Made by a program: the position numbers and the translations under genes | Notes under the pieces: model-generated | Seen by the model: the letters and a program-made list of their open reading frames with translations, nothing else | Databases searched by the model: none | What the model was told of the DNA's origin: nothing | Assembly: GCA_021413705.1 (NCBI GenBank) | Contig: JAIOPX010000105.1 | Span: 1-64,000, forward strand | Direction of reading: 5' to 3' | Length of the DNA stretch: 64,000 nt | Source of the DNA: Planctomycetota bacterium | GTDB lineage: Bacteria; Planctomycetota; Planctomycetia; Pirellulales; UBA7805 | Part shown: in pieces, positions 37,583 through 47,860 of the stretch | Layout of the letters: every line of letters begins with the position of its first letter | Numbering within the stretch: position 1 is the stretch's first letter

Positions 37583-38629
37583 TTAAAGGATCTGATTCTC
37601 CGAGGAAGTCCCTTCGGATACCAGATGCAGATAGGTTACCGCAAAACCGAGAACACCAAATGGAATCGTAAACAGCAATCCAATACCGCAAGCAAAGACG
37701 CCCGAAAGCATTGCCAATCCCATAACAAAATAGATGAGAAACAGCATCAGCATGTTGCCGCGGGTCAGCCGGAACGACTCTTTGAACGCTTCCAGGAAAC
37801 CAGCATTGCGATCGACGAATAGATACATCACTTGAGACACTGCGAGGCCCAGATAGAAAATGGGGATGATTATCAAAATCATGCCAACCCACATTCCGAT
37901 ATCCGGCTTGCCAACAATCATGCTGGCCACAGCCGCGGGTATGCCGAAGAGGATGAGCGCCAAGCCAAAAAACACGAGATAGATTACCAAAATGAAAGCC
38001 ACTCCGCGCAATACGTAGGGACCGCCACGGAATAAGTCTGCGATGTCCGCTTTGCCTTCCCGAGCAATGCGAAAAATAAAAATAATCAATCCAAAGTTGA
38101 GCCACTGCTGAAAAGCCAACTGAGCGACCAATGTGATGATGATAGTGCCGATGATTAAGGACGGAGCCCGGGTGACAGAGGCCAGCATCGGCATGATTTG
38201 CCCGGCCACAAAACTGAATCCTTGTTGCAACAACCCGGCAATCAAGACTCCCAGGATGCACCAACCTAAGAGCTGCCTGGTAATGTACAAGTTCCAGGTG
38301 TGGGAAAACACTCGGCCGAAATCCAACACACCCGGACGCAAGGGAGCAAACGATTCTGGTGGATGCGCCGCCATGGCAGGAGATGCATAAGGATTAATCT
38401 CGGCGGAAGCCCGCGGAGAATGGTTCGTTTCATAAGCGAGCCAAGGCGTGGATGAAAGAGGAGAAGGGTTGTTGGGTGCGGGAGTCGGACTTGGCTGGGA
38501 CGCGTTTGGGGTGGCCTGAGGCACGGTGACCGTCATGGAGCATTTTGGACAGCGAGCCTCTCGTCCAGCGACATCATCGGCCACGCGGAGACGGGTTTGA
38601 CATTGCGGACACGCAAATTCGATTGGCAT
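37583..38629 (-). CDS. Zinc-ribbon multi-TM membrane protein (paralog)
   Basis: CPQCQTRLRVADDVAGREARCPKCSMTV; start MPIEFA at 38629. Confidence 0.75.
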   Translation of the reverse strand: MPIEFACPQCQTRLRVADDVAGREARCPKCSMTVTVPQATPNASQPSPTPAPNNPSPLSSTPWLAYETNHSPRASAEINPYASPAMAAHPPESFAPLRPGVLDFGRVFSHTWNLYITRQLLGWCILGVLIAGLLQQGFSFVAGQIMPMLASVTRAPSLIIGTIIITLVAQLAFQQWLNFGLIIFIFRIAREGKADIADLFRGGPYVLRGVAFILVIYLVFFGLALILFGIPAAVASMIVGKPDIGMWVGMILIIIPIFYLGLAVSQVMYLFVDRNAGFLEAFKESFRLTRGNMLMLFLIYFVMGLAMLSGVFACGIGLLFTIPFGVLGFAVTYLHLVSEGTSSENQIL

Positions 38630-38867
38630 GGTGATTAGCCCCGGAGGTGGAGTGGTTGATCCATGAGGAAAGGAATCGTTCAGCAGATTATCACACGTTT
38701 TGGCTGTCCGCCAGCGTATCGTTAAAATTTCGTAGATCATGCTTGGGGTCTACGAGGCACCATCTATTGGCAGCCTGTGGGAACCTTGAGTTCCGGTCGC
38801 GGCTTTTTGTTCTCCGGCTATGCTGTTAGGCTGAGGGTGGTATTCTTCATCCAGTGCTACGGCTCTC

Positions 38868-40886
38868 ATGCTCAACTCCTCCGATATCTTGGGCCCGCAG
38901 GGGCGGATTGCAGCTCAGTTGCCGCATTACGAATCCCGGCCGGAGCAGTTGGCCATGGCGGACGCGGTGGGCAAGGCCATTCGCGATCGCCGGCACCTGA
39001 TCGTCGAGGCGGGCACTGGCGTGGGTAAGAGCTTCGGCTATCTCGTGCCCGCCATCCTGGCCGCCACGGAAGAAGCCGAGGGCCAACCACGCAGGTTAAC
39101 CGACGACGATGAAGACGACACACCACGGCGGCGCGTCATCGTGTCGACCCACACCATCAGCCTCCAGGAACAATTAATCGCCAAAGATTTGCCGCTCCTG
39201 AAACAAGCCATCCCGCGCGAGTTCACGGCGGTGCTGGCCAAGGGGCGGTCGAACTATTTGAGTCTGCGTCGCTTGGAGGCGGCACGCGAGCGCTCTACCT
39301 CTTTGTTCAACGATCCCGCTGAGTTTGAAGCGCTCCGTGCATTGACCCAATGGACGCAAACCACCAGCGACGGCTCGTTGGCCGACTTGCCCTACCGCCC
39401 CGTTTCCACCGTCTGGGACGAAGCCCGCAGCGACAGCGGCAATTGTCTGGGCCGGAAGTGCCCCCAATATGGCAGGTGTTTCTACTTCAAGGCCCGCAAG
39501 CGCATTGAAGGGGCCGAGGTGCTGGTGGTCAACCACGCGCTGTTCTTCAGCGATCTGGCGCTACGCCGCGCGGGAGTCAGCCTGCTTCCCGATTACGATG
39601 TGGTGATTTTCGACGAAGCCCACACTCTGGAAAGCGTGGCCAGTGACCACCTGGGTTTGGGCATCTCCTCCGCCCAGGTGGAATATGCACTGAATAAGCT
39701 CTACAACGACCAGACCAACAAGGGGCTACTGGTTCCTTTTAAGCTCAAGGAGGCCGAGGAGCAAGTTGTGAATGTGCGGTACGCGGCCAGCGAGTTTTTC
39801 GATAGCGTGCTGGATTGGCGACAATCGTATGCGGCGGAGAATGGCCGCGTCGCTCTGCCCGATTGTGTGCCGAACGACTTGAGCCCGGCGCTGAGCATGT
39901 TGGCTGGGATGCTCAAGCAGGCAGCCGCCAGGATCGAGGACGAAGTCAAGCGGCAGGATCTCAAATCTGCTCAGGAGCGTCTCAATGGGTTGGCCGGCGA
40001 GATTGAGCAGTGGCGGAAACAGGTGGTCAAGGGGGCCGTATATTGGATCGACGTGGCGCGGTCAAGGCGCGGACGGCCCAAGGTGTCTCTCTCCGCCGCG
40101 CCGATCGACGTGGCCCCGGCGCTGCGTGAAGAGTTGTTTTCCAAAGTACCCACCGTGGTGTTGACCAGCGCCACGTTGGCGGTGGGCAAGCAGCGCTCGT
40201 TCGAGCATTTGCAAACGCGAGTCGGCCTGGATGAGTGTGATACCCTGCAAGTGGGCAGTCCGTTCGACTATCCCAATCAGGCCGAACTCATACTGCTCCA
40301 AGGCGCGCCCGATCCGACCGCCGACAAAGCCGGCTTCGAGCGTCTGGTGCCCAAGCTGGTCCGCCGCTATGTGGAGCGAACCGACGGCCGAGCATTCGTG
40401 CTCTTCACCAGCTACGACCTTCTCCGCCGCACGGCCACGGCCCTGGCCGATTGGCTGGCCGAAAGCGGCTTGAATCTCTTGAGCCAGGCGGAGGGGCTAC
40501 CGCGCAGCCAGATGATCGAGCAGTTCAAGGAAAACCCGCGCAGCGTGTTGTTTGGCACCGACAGTTTCTGGCAGGGTGTGGACGTGCCAGGCGACGCGTT
40601 GGTCAACGTGATCATCACCAAGCTCCCCTTCGCCGTGCCGACCGAGCCGCTGGTCGAAGCCCGACTGGAAGCAATCCGCGCTACCGGCGGCAGCCCCTTC
40701 AATGAATATCAATTGCCCGAGGCAGTGCTAAAACTTAAGCAAGGTTTCGGCCGCCTGATCCGCACTCGCCGCGATCGGGGGATCGTGGTTGTTCTCGACC
40801 CTCGGATCAGCACGAAGCCCTACGGTCGCGTATTCCTCGATTCCCTGCCGCCGTGCAAAATCACGCGAGAGAAGGCCGAACCGTAG
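38868..40886 (+). CDS. DinG-like ATP-dependent DNA helicase
   Basis: [20 protein letters not shown] (Walker A), [12 protein letters not shown] (DEAH), cysteine cluster, [14 protein letters not shown]. Confidence 0.93.
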   Translation: MLNSSDILGPQGRIAAQLPHYESRPEQLAMADAVGKAIRDRRHLIVEAGTGVGKSFGYLVPAILAATEEAEGQPRRLTDDDEDDTPRRRVIVSTHTISLQEQLIAKDLPLLKQAIPREFTAVLAKGRSNYLSLRRLEAARERSTSLFNDPAEFEALRALTQWTQTTSDGSLADLPYRPVSTVWDEARSDSGNCLGRKCPQYGRCFYFKARKRIEGAEVLVVNHALFFSDLALRRAGVSLLPDYDVVIFDEAHTLESVASDHLGLGISSAQVEYALNKLYNDQTNKGLLVPFKLKEAEEQVVNVRYAASEFFDSVLDWRQSYAAENGRVALPDCVPNDLSPALSMLAGMLKQAAARIEDEVKRQDLKSAQERLNGLAGEIEQWRKQVVKGAVYWIDVARSRRGRPKVSLSAAPIDVAPALREELFSKVPTVVLTSATLAVGKQRSFEHLQTRVGLDECDTLQVGSPFDYPNQAELILLQGAPDPTADKAGFERLVPKLVRRYVERTDGRAFVLFTSYDLLRRTATALADWLAESGLNLLSQAEGLPRSQMIEQFKENPRSVLFGTDSFWQGVDVPGDALVNVIITKLPFAVPTEPLVEARLEAIRATGGSPFNEYQLPEAVLKLKQGFGRLIRTRRDRGIVVVLDPRISTKPYGRVFLDSLPPCKITREKAEP

Positions 40887-40907
40887 GATGGGCTTCCCAG
40901 CCCGTCA
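40883..40907. repeat. Family C single arm (contains stop codon of the DinG-like gene)
   Basis: GTAGGATGGGCTTCCCAGCCCGTCA. Confidence 0.85.
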
Positions 40908-40993
40908 CTAGGGGATCCAGTTGGTGCCACCCACCTCCGCTGCTAAAATAGACCCATCCCCACAACTCCGCTATCTCACCACCCTCCTGCCCC

Positions 40994-42991
40994 ATGCCCC
41001 GTCGCCAGCCAGTAGGCATTGATCTAGGAACCACCTACTCGGCCGTGGCGACGCTCGACGCCAACGGCCGCTCGGTGATGATCCGCAATGCCGAAGGGGA
41101 AGTCCTCACTCCCAGCGTCGTCCTGCTGGACGCGGACGAAGTCGTGGTCGGCAAGTTCGCCAAACGGGCGGTTGCCACCCAGCCCGATCGCGTGGCCGAA
41201 TGCGTGAAGCGCGATATGGGCCGGCCGCTCTTCTCGCGCACCGTGGCGGGCCGCCAGATGCCGCCGGAGGTGTTACAGGCGTTTATTCTCAAAAAACTGC
41301 GACACGATGCGGGGCCGGAACTGGGAACCGCCGGGGTCGTGATCACCGTGCCGGCCTACTTCGACGAACCTCGCCGCAAGGCCACGGCCGACGCCGCCGA
41401 AATGGCTGGGCTCGACGTGCTGGATATCGTCAACGAGCCGACGGCCGCCGCTTTGGCCTTCGGCGAGCAACTGGGCTACCTTTCGCCGCGCGGTGAGTTT
41501 CGCGAACCGATCACTGTGCTGGTTTACGATCTCGGTGGCGGAACATTTGATGTCACTTTGATCTCGCTGGCCCCGGGTGAGTTCCGCACCTTGGCAACCG
41601 ACGGCGACGTGGAATTGGGGGGCCGCGATTTCGATGAGCGATTGGCCGCCCACATTGCCACCGAGTTTCGACAGCGGAGTGGGTTCGATCTGCGTCAGGA
41701 ACCGGCCGCCTGGAACAGTCTCATGGCACTGGTCGAGCAGACCAAGCACACGCTCAGCAGCCGGGAGCGAGCCGTGATGCACGTCGAGCATGGCGGCAAA
41801 TCGGCCGAGGTTCCTGTGGTCCGCGAGCAATTTCAACAACTGACGGAAGATCTGCTGGAGCGCACCGCTTTCACCACCCGGCAGGTGATCGCCGCCGCTG
41901 GCGTTCAGTTCTCCGATATCAGCCGCATCCTGTTGGTCGGCGGCAGCACCCGGATGCCGATGGTTTCCGGGATGCTCAAACATTTGACAGGGATGACGCC
42001 CGATATTTCCCTCAACCCTGACGAAGCCGTCGCCCGGGGCGCGGCCATTTATGCCGGTTATCTTCTGGCTCAACAGAACGATGTGGGCACACCGCCGGCC
42101 ATGTTCAAGGTGACCGATGTCAACTCTCACAGTCTGGGCATCCAGGGCATCGATCAGGCTACCGGCATCAAGGAGAACGTGATCGTCATCCGCCGTAATA
42201 CGTCGCTGCCTGCGAAGGCCACGGAGCGCTTTGCCACGCAGACGGCTGGCCAGCGATCGATTGTGGTTCAAGTTCTGGAGGGAGAGAGCACCCAGGCGCA
42301 CCTTTGTTCGCGAATCGGTCGGAGCGTACTCCGCGACCTGCCGCCTGGACTGCCCCAGGGTTCTCCCATCGACGTAACATTCGAATATGGCATCAACGGC
42401 CGGCTCAACGTGCGTGCTGGTGTGCCGGGTTCGAACCATGGACTAGTGATCGAGCTGGAACGCGAGCGAGGGCTCGACGACCAGCGTCTCCATCGTTGGA
42501 AGCAGATTCTGGCCGGCAATGAAGATGGGGAAATGGACCTGGCCAAAATGCTGGCCGAGGCGTTGCAATTGACCCCGCAGAGCGATCCGGCTTCAGCAAC
42601 CGCCCCTGTTCTCGGAAACGTCGAGCCGTCCCAGCCCGCGGCAACTACCGCCATGCCGCTGCCGGCGCAGGAGAGGCCAATCCAAGCGGGCAAATTCGAC
42701 TCGCCGCAGACGTCAACCGCTTCCCTGCCGCTGGCTGGCGTTGGCACGCCCGGGGGGACGGCCGCCTGGAAAATGCCAGTGGAATCCGCTGCGGAATCCG
42801 CGCACCAGGAAGTATCGCAACGTGCGGACCGCGTGGTGACATCTCCGGGAAAAAAACGCGGCCAACGCCGGTTTCGCACGCTGCTGAACCTGGTCGGCCA
42901 TGTGGTGGCATCGACGATCGGTCTGCTGTTGGGTTACATTATTCTCTGTAAGATCCGTCCGGAAGCGGACTTTTTGGGCTGGTTTAAGTAG
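40994..42991 (+). CDS. Hsp70 family protein with C-terminal TM segment
   Basis: VGIDLGTTYSAVATL, VLVYDLGGGTFDVTLI, ILLVGGSTRMPMV; hydrophobic C-terminus (VVASTIGLLLGYIILCKI). Confidence 0.92.
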   Translation: MPRRQPVGIDLGTTYSAVATLDANGRSVMIRNAEGEVLTPSVVLLDADEVVVGKFAKRAVATQPDRVAECVKRDMGRPLFSRTVAGRQMPPEVLQAFILKKLRHDAGPELGTAGVVITVPAYFDEPRRKATADAAEMAGLDVLDIVNEPTAAALAFGEQLGYLSPRGEFREPITVLVYDLGGGTFDVTLISLAPGEFRTLATDGDVELGGRDFDERLAAHIATEFRQRSGFDLRQEPAAWNSLMALVEQTKHTLSSRERAVMHVEHGGKSAEVPVVREQFQQLTEDLLERTAFTTRQVIAAAGVQFSDISRILLVGGSTRMPMVSGMLKHLTGMTPDISLNPDEAVARGAAIYAGYLLAQQNDVGTPPAMFKVTDVNSHSLGIQGIDQATGIKENVIVIRRNTSLPAKATERFATQTAGQRSIVVQVLEGESTQAHLCSRIGRSVLRDLPPGLPQGSPIDVTFEYGINGRLNVRAGVPGSNHGLVIELERERGLDDQRLHRWKQILAGNEDGEMDLAKMLAEALQLTPQSDPASATAPVLGNVEPSQPAATTAMPLPAQERPIQAGKFDSPQTSTASLPLAGVGTPGGTAAWKMPVESAAESAHQEVSQRADRVVTSPGKKRGQRRFRTLLNLVGHVVASTIGLLLGYIILCKIRPEADFLGWFK

Positions 42992-42998
42992 TAATCTC

Positions 42999-43070
42999 GG
43001 CGAGCGGGGGGCGTGAGCCCCCCGTTCTCCTCACGGCAAAGTAACAGGGGGCTTACACCCCCCGCTCGCC
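42999..43070. repeat. Family D element with like arms
   Basis: GGCGAGCGGGGGGCGTGAGCCCCCCG ... CAGGGGGCTTACACCCCCCGCTCGCC. Confidence 0.9.
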
Positions 43071-43082
43071 AACGAGTACATC

Positions 43083-44750
43083 ATGAGCAAAACACCACGC
43101 AAAGCAGTTGGCATCGACCTAGGCACCACCTATTCGGCCGTCGCCCATCTGGACGACACGGGCCGACCGGTGACATTGGTCAACGCAGAGGGAGACTTGA
43201 TCACTCCCAGCGCGGTGCTGTTCGAGGGAAGCAATGTCGTCGTCGGCAAGGAGGCACTCAAGGCTTTGGCGACCGAAGCCGATCAGGTGGCCCAGTGCGC
43301 CAAGCGCGATCTTGGCCACCGCGCGTTCCACAAGACACTCGAAGGACGGCAGTATCCGCCCGAGGCCATCCAGGCCTGGATTCTCAACAAGCTCAAGGTA
43401 GACGCCCAGCGGCAGATTGGCGACTTCAAGCAAGTCGTGATCACGGTCCCTGCCTATTTCGACGAAGTCCGCCGCAAGGCTACGCAGGACGCCGGCCAGA
43501 TGGCTGGGCTGGAAGTTCTGGACATTATCAATGAGCCCACCGCGGCGGCTGTGGCCTTCGGGTATCAGCACGGCTTCATGAACGCGGACGGAGAAGGCCA
43601 GAAACAGCAACGCATTCTGGTCTACGATCTTGGCGGCGGCACGTTCGACGTTACCATCATGGAGATTGGCTCTCGAGAGTTCACGGCGCTGGCCACCGAT
43701 GGCGACGTGCTGTTGGGGGGCCACGATTGGGATCAGCGGATGGTCGATTTCGTAGCGGAAGAGTTCATTCGAACTCACCAGCTCGACCCGCGCGAAGATG
43801 CCTGCACGGCCGGCCGATTATGGCGCGAATGCGAAGACGCCAAGCGCACCCTCTCAGCCCGCATGAAGGCGGCCATTCCGTTCGACTACAAGGGTAAAGC
43901 CGTCCGCGTCGAGGTGACCCGAGAAATGTTCGAGGACTTCACCCGCGACCTGCTCGATCGAACCGAATTCACCACGCGGCAAACGCTGCAAGCGACCGGG
44001 TTAGGGTGGAAAGACATCGACCGCGTACTGTTGGTCGGCGGCAGCACGCGAATGCCGATGATTCGCGCAATGCTGGTGAAGCTCTCCGGCAAAGAGCCCG
44101 ACTCATCCGTCAGTGCCGATGAAGCAGTTGCTCACGGGGCGGCGCTGCGGGCGGGACTGATTCAAGCCAAGCACGACGGCAGCCCGCCGGCGTTCGCCAT
44201 CAAGAACGTCAACTCCCACAGCCTTGGCGTTGTCGCTACCGACGCCAAGACGGGGCGCCTCCGCAATGCCATCCTCATTCCGCGCAACACGGGCCTCCCC
44301 GTCAGCGCCCGCCGGGTTTTCAAAACACAGCGAGCCGGGCAGAAGTCGATCCTCGTGCAAATTGTCGAAGGGGAGAGCGCCTCGCCGGAAGACTGCTCGC
44401 AGATCGGCAAGTGTGTGGTGCGCGACCTGCCCGAGACGCTGCCGGCCCAGACGCCCATTGATGTTCGCTTTCGCTACCTGGAAAACGGCCGATTAACGAT
44501 TACGGTGAATGTGGAAGGAACCAGCAAGGAGCTGAAGCACGAGATCGCCCGGGAGAACAGCCTCAGCCAGGAGCAGATCGAAAGCTGGCGGCAGTACATC
44601 ACCGCCATCAGCGGCGGCGCCACGCCTGTGGTGGCGGACGGAGGCCTGGCGGTGAGTGACTCGAAGGTGCTGGGCGAAGCCCCCAGCCCCAGCGAATCGA
44701 GCACCTCGGGACTTAAAAGGGGTGACAGCGGCAGACAACGCTGGGCGTAA
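43083..44750 (+). CDS. Hsp70 family protein (tandem paralog)
   Basis: VGIDLGTTYSAVAHL, VYDLGGGTFDVTIM, VLLVGGSTRMPMI. Confidence 0.92.
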   Translation: MSKTPRKAVGIDLGTTYSAVAHLDDTGRPVTLVNAEGDLITPSAVLFEGSNVVVGKEALKALATEADQVAQCAKRDLGHRAFHKTLEGRQYPPEAIQAWILNKLKVDAQRQIGDFKQVVITVPAYFDEVRRKATQDAGQMAGLEVLDIINEPTAAAVAFGYQHGFMNADGEGQKQQRILVYDLGGGTFDVTIMEIGSREFTALATDGDVLLGGHDWDQRMVDFVAEEFIRTHQLDPREDACTAGRLWRECEDAKRTLSARMKAAIPFDYKGKAVRVEVTREMFEDFTRDLLDRTEFTTRQTLQATGLGWKDIDRVLLVGGSTRMPMIRAMLVKLSGKEPDSSVSADEAVAHGAALRAGLIQAKHDGSPPAFAIKNVNSHSLGVVATDAKTGRLRNAILIPRNTGLPVSARRVFKTQRAGQKSILVQIVEGESASPEDCSQIGKCVVRDLPETLPAQTPIDVRFRYLENGRLTITVNVEGTSKELKHEIARENSLSQEQIESWRQYITAISGGATPVVADGGLAVSDSKVLGEAPSPSESSTSGLKRGDSGRQRWA

Positions 44751-44859
44751 AGTATCCCATTACGCTCCGCGTGATGCTTCATTCATGTTGATGGTTTCGT
44801 TCAAATTCGGCTTCCGGCCGTGCCATCGATTCGATTTCAGATTTCCTTCTCCAGCATGC

Positions 44860-47187
44860 TCAGTAGTTTTTGAAGTAGTACTGAGCCACCTTCTGAGCAA
44901 TCGCTTGCCAACGAGTATCGCCCGTTGACTGGGCGCTGCAACTGAAAGTGGTAACGGCGTATTGCCAGTTGACGTTCTTAATGGTGCCGCTTGGCCCGGT
45001 CTCAACGCCGGTTCGAGTATTGCCGTCCGTCGAAATGAGTCCGCTGGAAAGAACTCGCGATTGTTCCCAGGCCAGCCCCTTGCTCAGCATGGTTTTGACT
45101 GCCGACGTCGTAACATCGTTGGGGAAGTAGGTGGCCCACAATTGAGCGTAGGTAAGGCCGACCGCTTGGTAACTACTGTCATATCCGCCTGCTTCAGGAT
45201 TCACTCCATTGGTCCATTGCCATGAAACGCCCTCTTTGATCTGAGATCGCGCCAGGCTCGACAAGAGAGTATTGCCTCCCACCAGCCGACTCGTTAATCC
45301 CATTGCCGTGGCAACCAGGTAGCGACGGTGCGTATACGGACTGTTGTTGGAAATACCTCGGCTCCACACCTCCGGCCGGGCCATCCAGAGCGCCGCCTTG
45401 TAGATTCGGTTTTTATAGATGTCGATCTTGGCTTGATACTGATCGGCATAGGGAGATTGTTTGAGCAGGAGACAGGACCGGGCCACGGCCTGAACAAAAA
45501 ACGAGGTGCTGTGAAATGGGTCTTGAGTGCCTGTGAAACTGCCGTCGGCCGCCTGTTGTTTGAAACCCCAATCGAAAGCCTTGAGGCCAGCCGCTATCTT
45601 CGCTGGATCGTTGTGGAGGAGTCCGTCGATGATCAGGCACTCTCCGTATCGCTGTTGCTCAATATACCACTTGGAGGATGTGCCCTGCTCCCACTTGGCA
45701 TTCACTCCCCAAGCTCCGCTAGAAACCATCTCGTCCCAGGTCAAATCACCGTAGACGGTGTTCGCCAGGAGGTTTGCGGACAGAAGTTGGAGATCATTGA
45801 GCGAGCTCGCCGAAGTTGCCGCGGAAATCTTGGCAGTGGTCTTCGAGATCAGGGAATCGCCGTTCCTTCCCGTGACCTTCAGTGTGACGGTATAGGTTCC
45901 CGGGGCAGCATATTTGTGGCTCGTCGTGGCACCGGAAGCCGTGCCGCCATCCCCAAAATTCCAAGCGTAAGTGAACCCGGCATTGGAATCGAGCATCCCA
46001 TTGTCGCGGGCCAAGGCGGCAAAGGATACGGACTTGCCAGCGGCCCCTTGGTAGGGACCAAGAATGTTCACGCGCAACGGCGAGTCCACGGCCGTGATCG
46101 TGACGGCGCTGGTCAAGCTTTTAGCGCCATCCTTGTCGGCGACGGTCAGCCTGGCGACATACGTCCCCTCGTCGTCCGGCTTGAAAGTGAACTTTGTTGA
46201 ACCGCCGGTTGAGGAGGCAAACGGACTTCCATTTTTGGTGACCGACCAGGATGCCTGAAACCCGGCGGTGACGTCGGCCGCGCTGGGGTCGCTCACGCTG
46301 CTCGACAAGGTAATGCTGGATCCCTCGCTGATTTCTCCGACAGGAGCGCCTTTGAGGCCGATGCGCGGCGCCACGTTCTTCACGATGACGGTCGAGACGG
46401 CCCGGCCAACTCGGCCCTGGGAATCTGTTGCGGTCAACGTGACAAGATAGGCGCCATCGTCGGCATATCGATGTTTCGTGACTAAGGTTCCTGTGGCAGT
46501 TTTACCGTCTCCAAAATCCCACACATACGATAAGCCTGTCGGATCGATAGCCGATCCTTTGAAGGTCAACTCGGAACCTTCGGAGCCAACTTGATCAGGG
46601 CTGATGGCGACGCTCGGCGCCTGTGAGGTCGTGCTCACGACATCCAGGGCACTGATCGCCCAACGCACGGTGACCCCCCCGCGATCTACGAGCCTCATCG
46701 CCAGCTTGCCATCGGTCACTTCCACGCGGTACGTGGGACGGTAAGGGCGCCCCGCTTCAACGGTGATGTTGGAGGCCACCTGCTTGCCATTGAGATAGAT
46801 ATCCATGTGGTCCCGCAACATTGCGTTATCCCCCATGGTGGGAGTCACCAGATAGTCGCCGTTGGGAAGGTCCAAGCGAAAGGTACGGTCTTTCCCGGCG
46901 TGTAAATCGCTCGTCAGCGAGGTTCCGCTGCTGCGAAGGACTTCCCGCACGCTGCTCGGGTCTGTCCAGCCGTATCCAGTCGCCAGGCTGTAGCGGGTTA
47001 CGGGGACGCTCACATAACCGCTACCCACCGAGGACGAACTGGTACCGAAATCGAGATGGTATGCCGCCATCATCCTCCGCGGCTCCAACTCATCCAACTG
47101 GAGCCGCTGTGAAAATGGGCGATTTCGGGGGCGCAGCGGTTTGCGACACCTCTTGAGAAGCTGAAAGATGCCAGTAAGCCAAGCCAC
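44860..47187 (-). CDS. PKD-domain extracellular protein with LEPR-type motif and lyase-like C-terminal domain
   Basis: LQLDELEPRRMMA; malectin-like N-domain; three PKD repeats (YVWDFGDGKTATGTL, YAWNFGDGGTASGATTSHKY); helical C-terminal domain. Confidence 0.75.
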   Translation of the reverse strand: MAWLTGIFQLLKRCRKPLRPRNRPFSQRLQLDELEPRRMMAAYHLDFGTSSSSVGSGYVSVPVTRYSLATGYGWTDPSSVREVLRSSGTSLTSDLHAGKDRTFRLDLPNGDYLVTPTMGDNAMLRDHMDIYLNGKQVASNITVEAGRPYRPTYRVEVTDGKLAMRLVDRGGVTVRWAISALDVVSTTSQAPSVAISPDQVGSEGSELTFKGSAIDPTGLSYVWDFGDGKTATGTLVTKHRYADDGAYLVTLTATDSQGRVGRAVSTVIVKNVAPRIGLKGAPVGEISEGSSITLSSSVSDPSAADVTAGFQASWSVTKNGSPFASSTGGSTKFTFKPDDEGTYVARLTVADKDGAKSLTSAVTITAVDSPLRVNILGPYQGAAGKSVSFAALARDNGMLDSNAGFTYAWNFGDGGTASGATTSHKYAAPGTYTVTLKVTGRNGDSLISKTTAKISAATSASSLNDLQLLSANLLANTVYGDLTWDEMVSSGAWGVNAKWEQGTSSKWYIEQQRYGECLIIDGLLHNDPAKIAAGLKAFDWGFKQQAADGSFTGTQDPFHSTSFFVQAVARSCLLLKQSPYADQYQAKIDIYKNRIYKAALWMARPEVWSRGISNNSPYTHRRYLVATAMGLTSRLVGGNTLLSSLARSQIKEGVSWQWTNGVNPEAGGYDSSYQAVGLTYAQLWATYFPNDVTTSAVKTMLSKGLAWEQSRVLSSGLISTDGNTRTGVETGPSGTIKNVNWQYAVTTFSCSAQSTGDTRWQAIAQKVAQYYFKNY

Positions 47188-47790
47188 AGTGACAGAATCC
47201 TCGCGAAATAGGTTGAAAGTCGCGGTGAGCCCACTGGAGGTGCGTCAGCAAGGATGAGAACTCGGGGGAGCCAATCGGCAAGTTTGCAGATTTCGCTGCG
47301 ACCAAGGAGAAGTGAATCGGTGCGATAGCGCTGAGAGAAGTACGACCTGAGTTCGCCGAGCCCGTTTCGGCGGGGGCGAAGTGTAGGGAGGAGCATCTGG
47401 AAATCGCAAGAGCAACTGCACGCTCCAAACCGAGCGCCAGCAGGGACGGTCTCCCCGACTTTTTGGGGGCATTAGCGCGCACGCAAGCACGAGACATCGA
47501 GACAGCACGGCATCCATTGATGCGTGTATGACTATGCTCCACTCTGTACGATTTGCGTCACGATGATTGAACAGTGAATGAAGATTGTCAGTGATTTACG
47601 CTGCAGCGTGAGTCCGAAAATCAGCGGCACACCTTGCCCAGTCGTAACGCAGAGGTTGCTGCCAATACTAGCTGTGATGTGAAACACATCAGCGAACGAG
47701 TGACGTTTTGGAAACCGAACCGGTTTCTCGGAGATCAATTCCTGCAACAAGAAAAGAAAAATTTTGTGGATTTGTTGATGTTACGACAGT

Positions 47791-47806
47791 TGGCATGTAA
47801 TTCGCC
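47791..47806 (+). promoter_or_regulatory. Possible sigma54-like promoter
   Basis: TGGCATG-N4-TCGCC, GG-N10-GC spacing, ~55 nt upstream of ATG 47861. Confidence 0.25.
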
Positions 47807-47860
47807 TTGCAGGGTGGACCAATCCCGCAAGGGGGCTGCACTCAACGGAACGGAAAATCC

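Noticed and set aside
37530-38264. 244 aa ORF on the same strand as the second zinc-ribbon membrane gene but in another frame
   Set aside because: Overlaps a CDS with clear zinc-ribbon and TM features; sequence is not protein-like.
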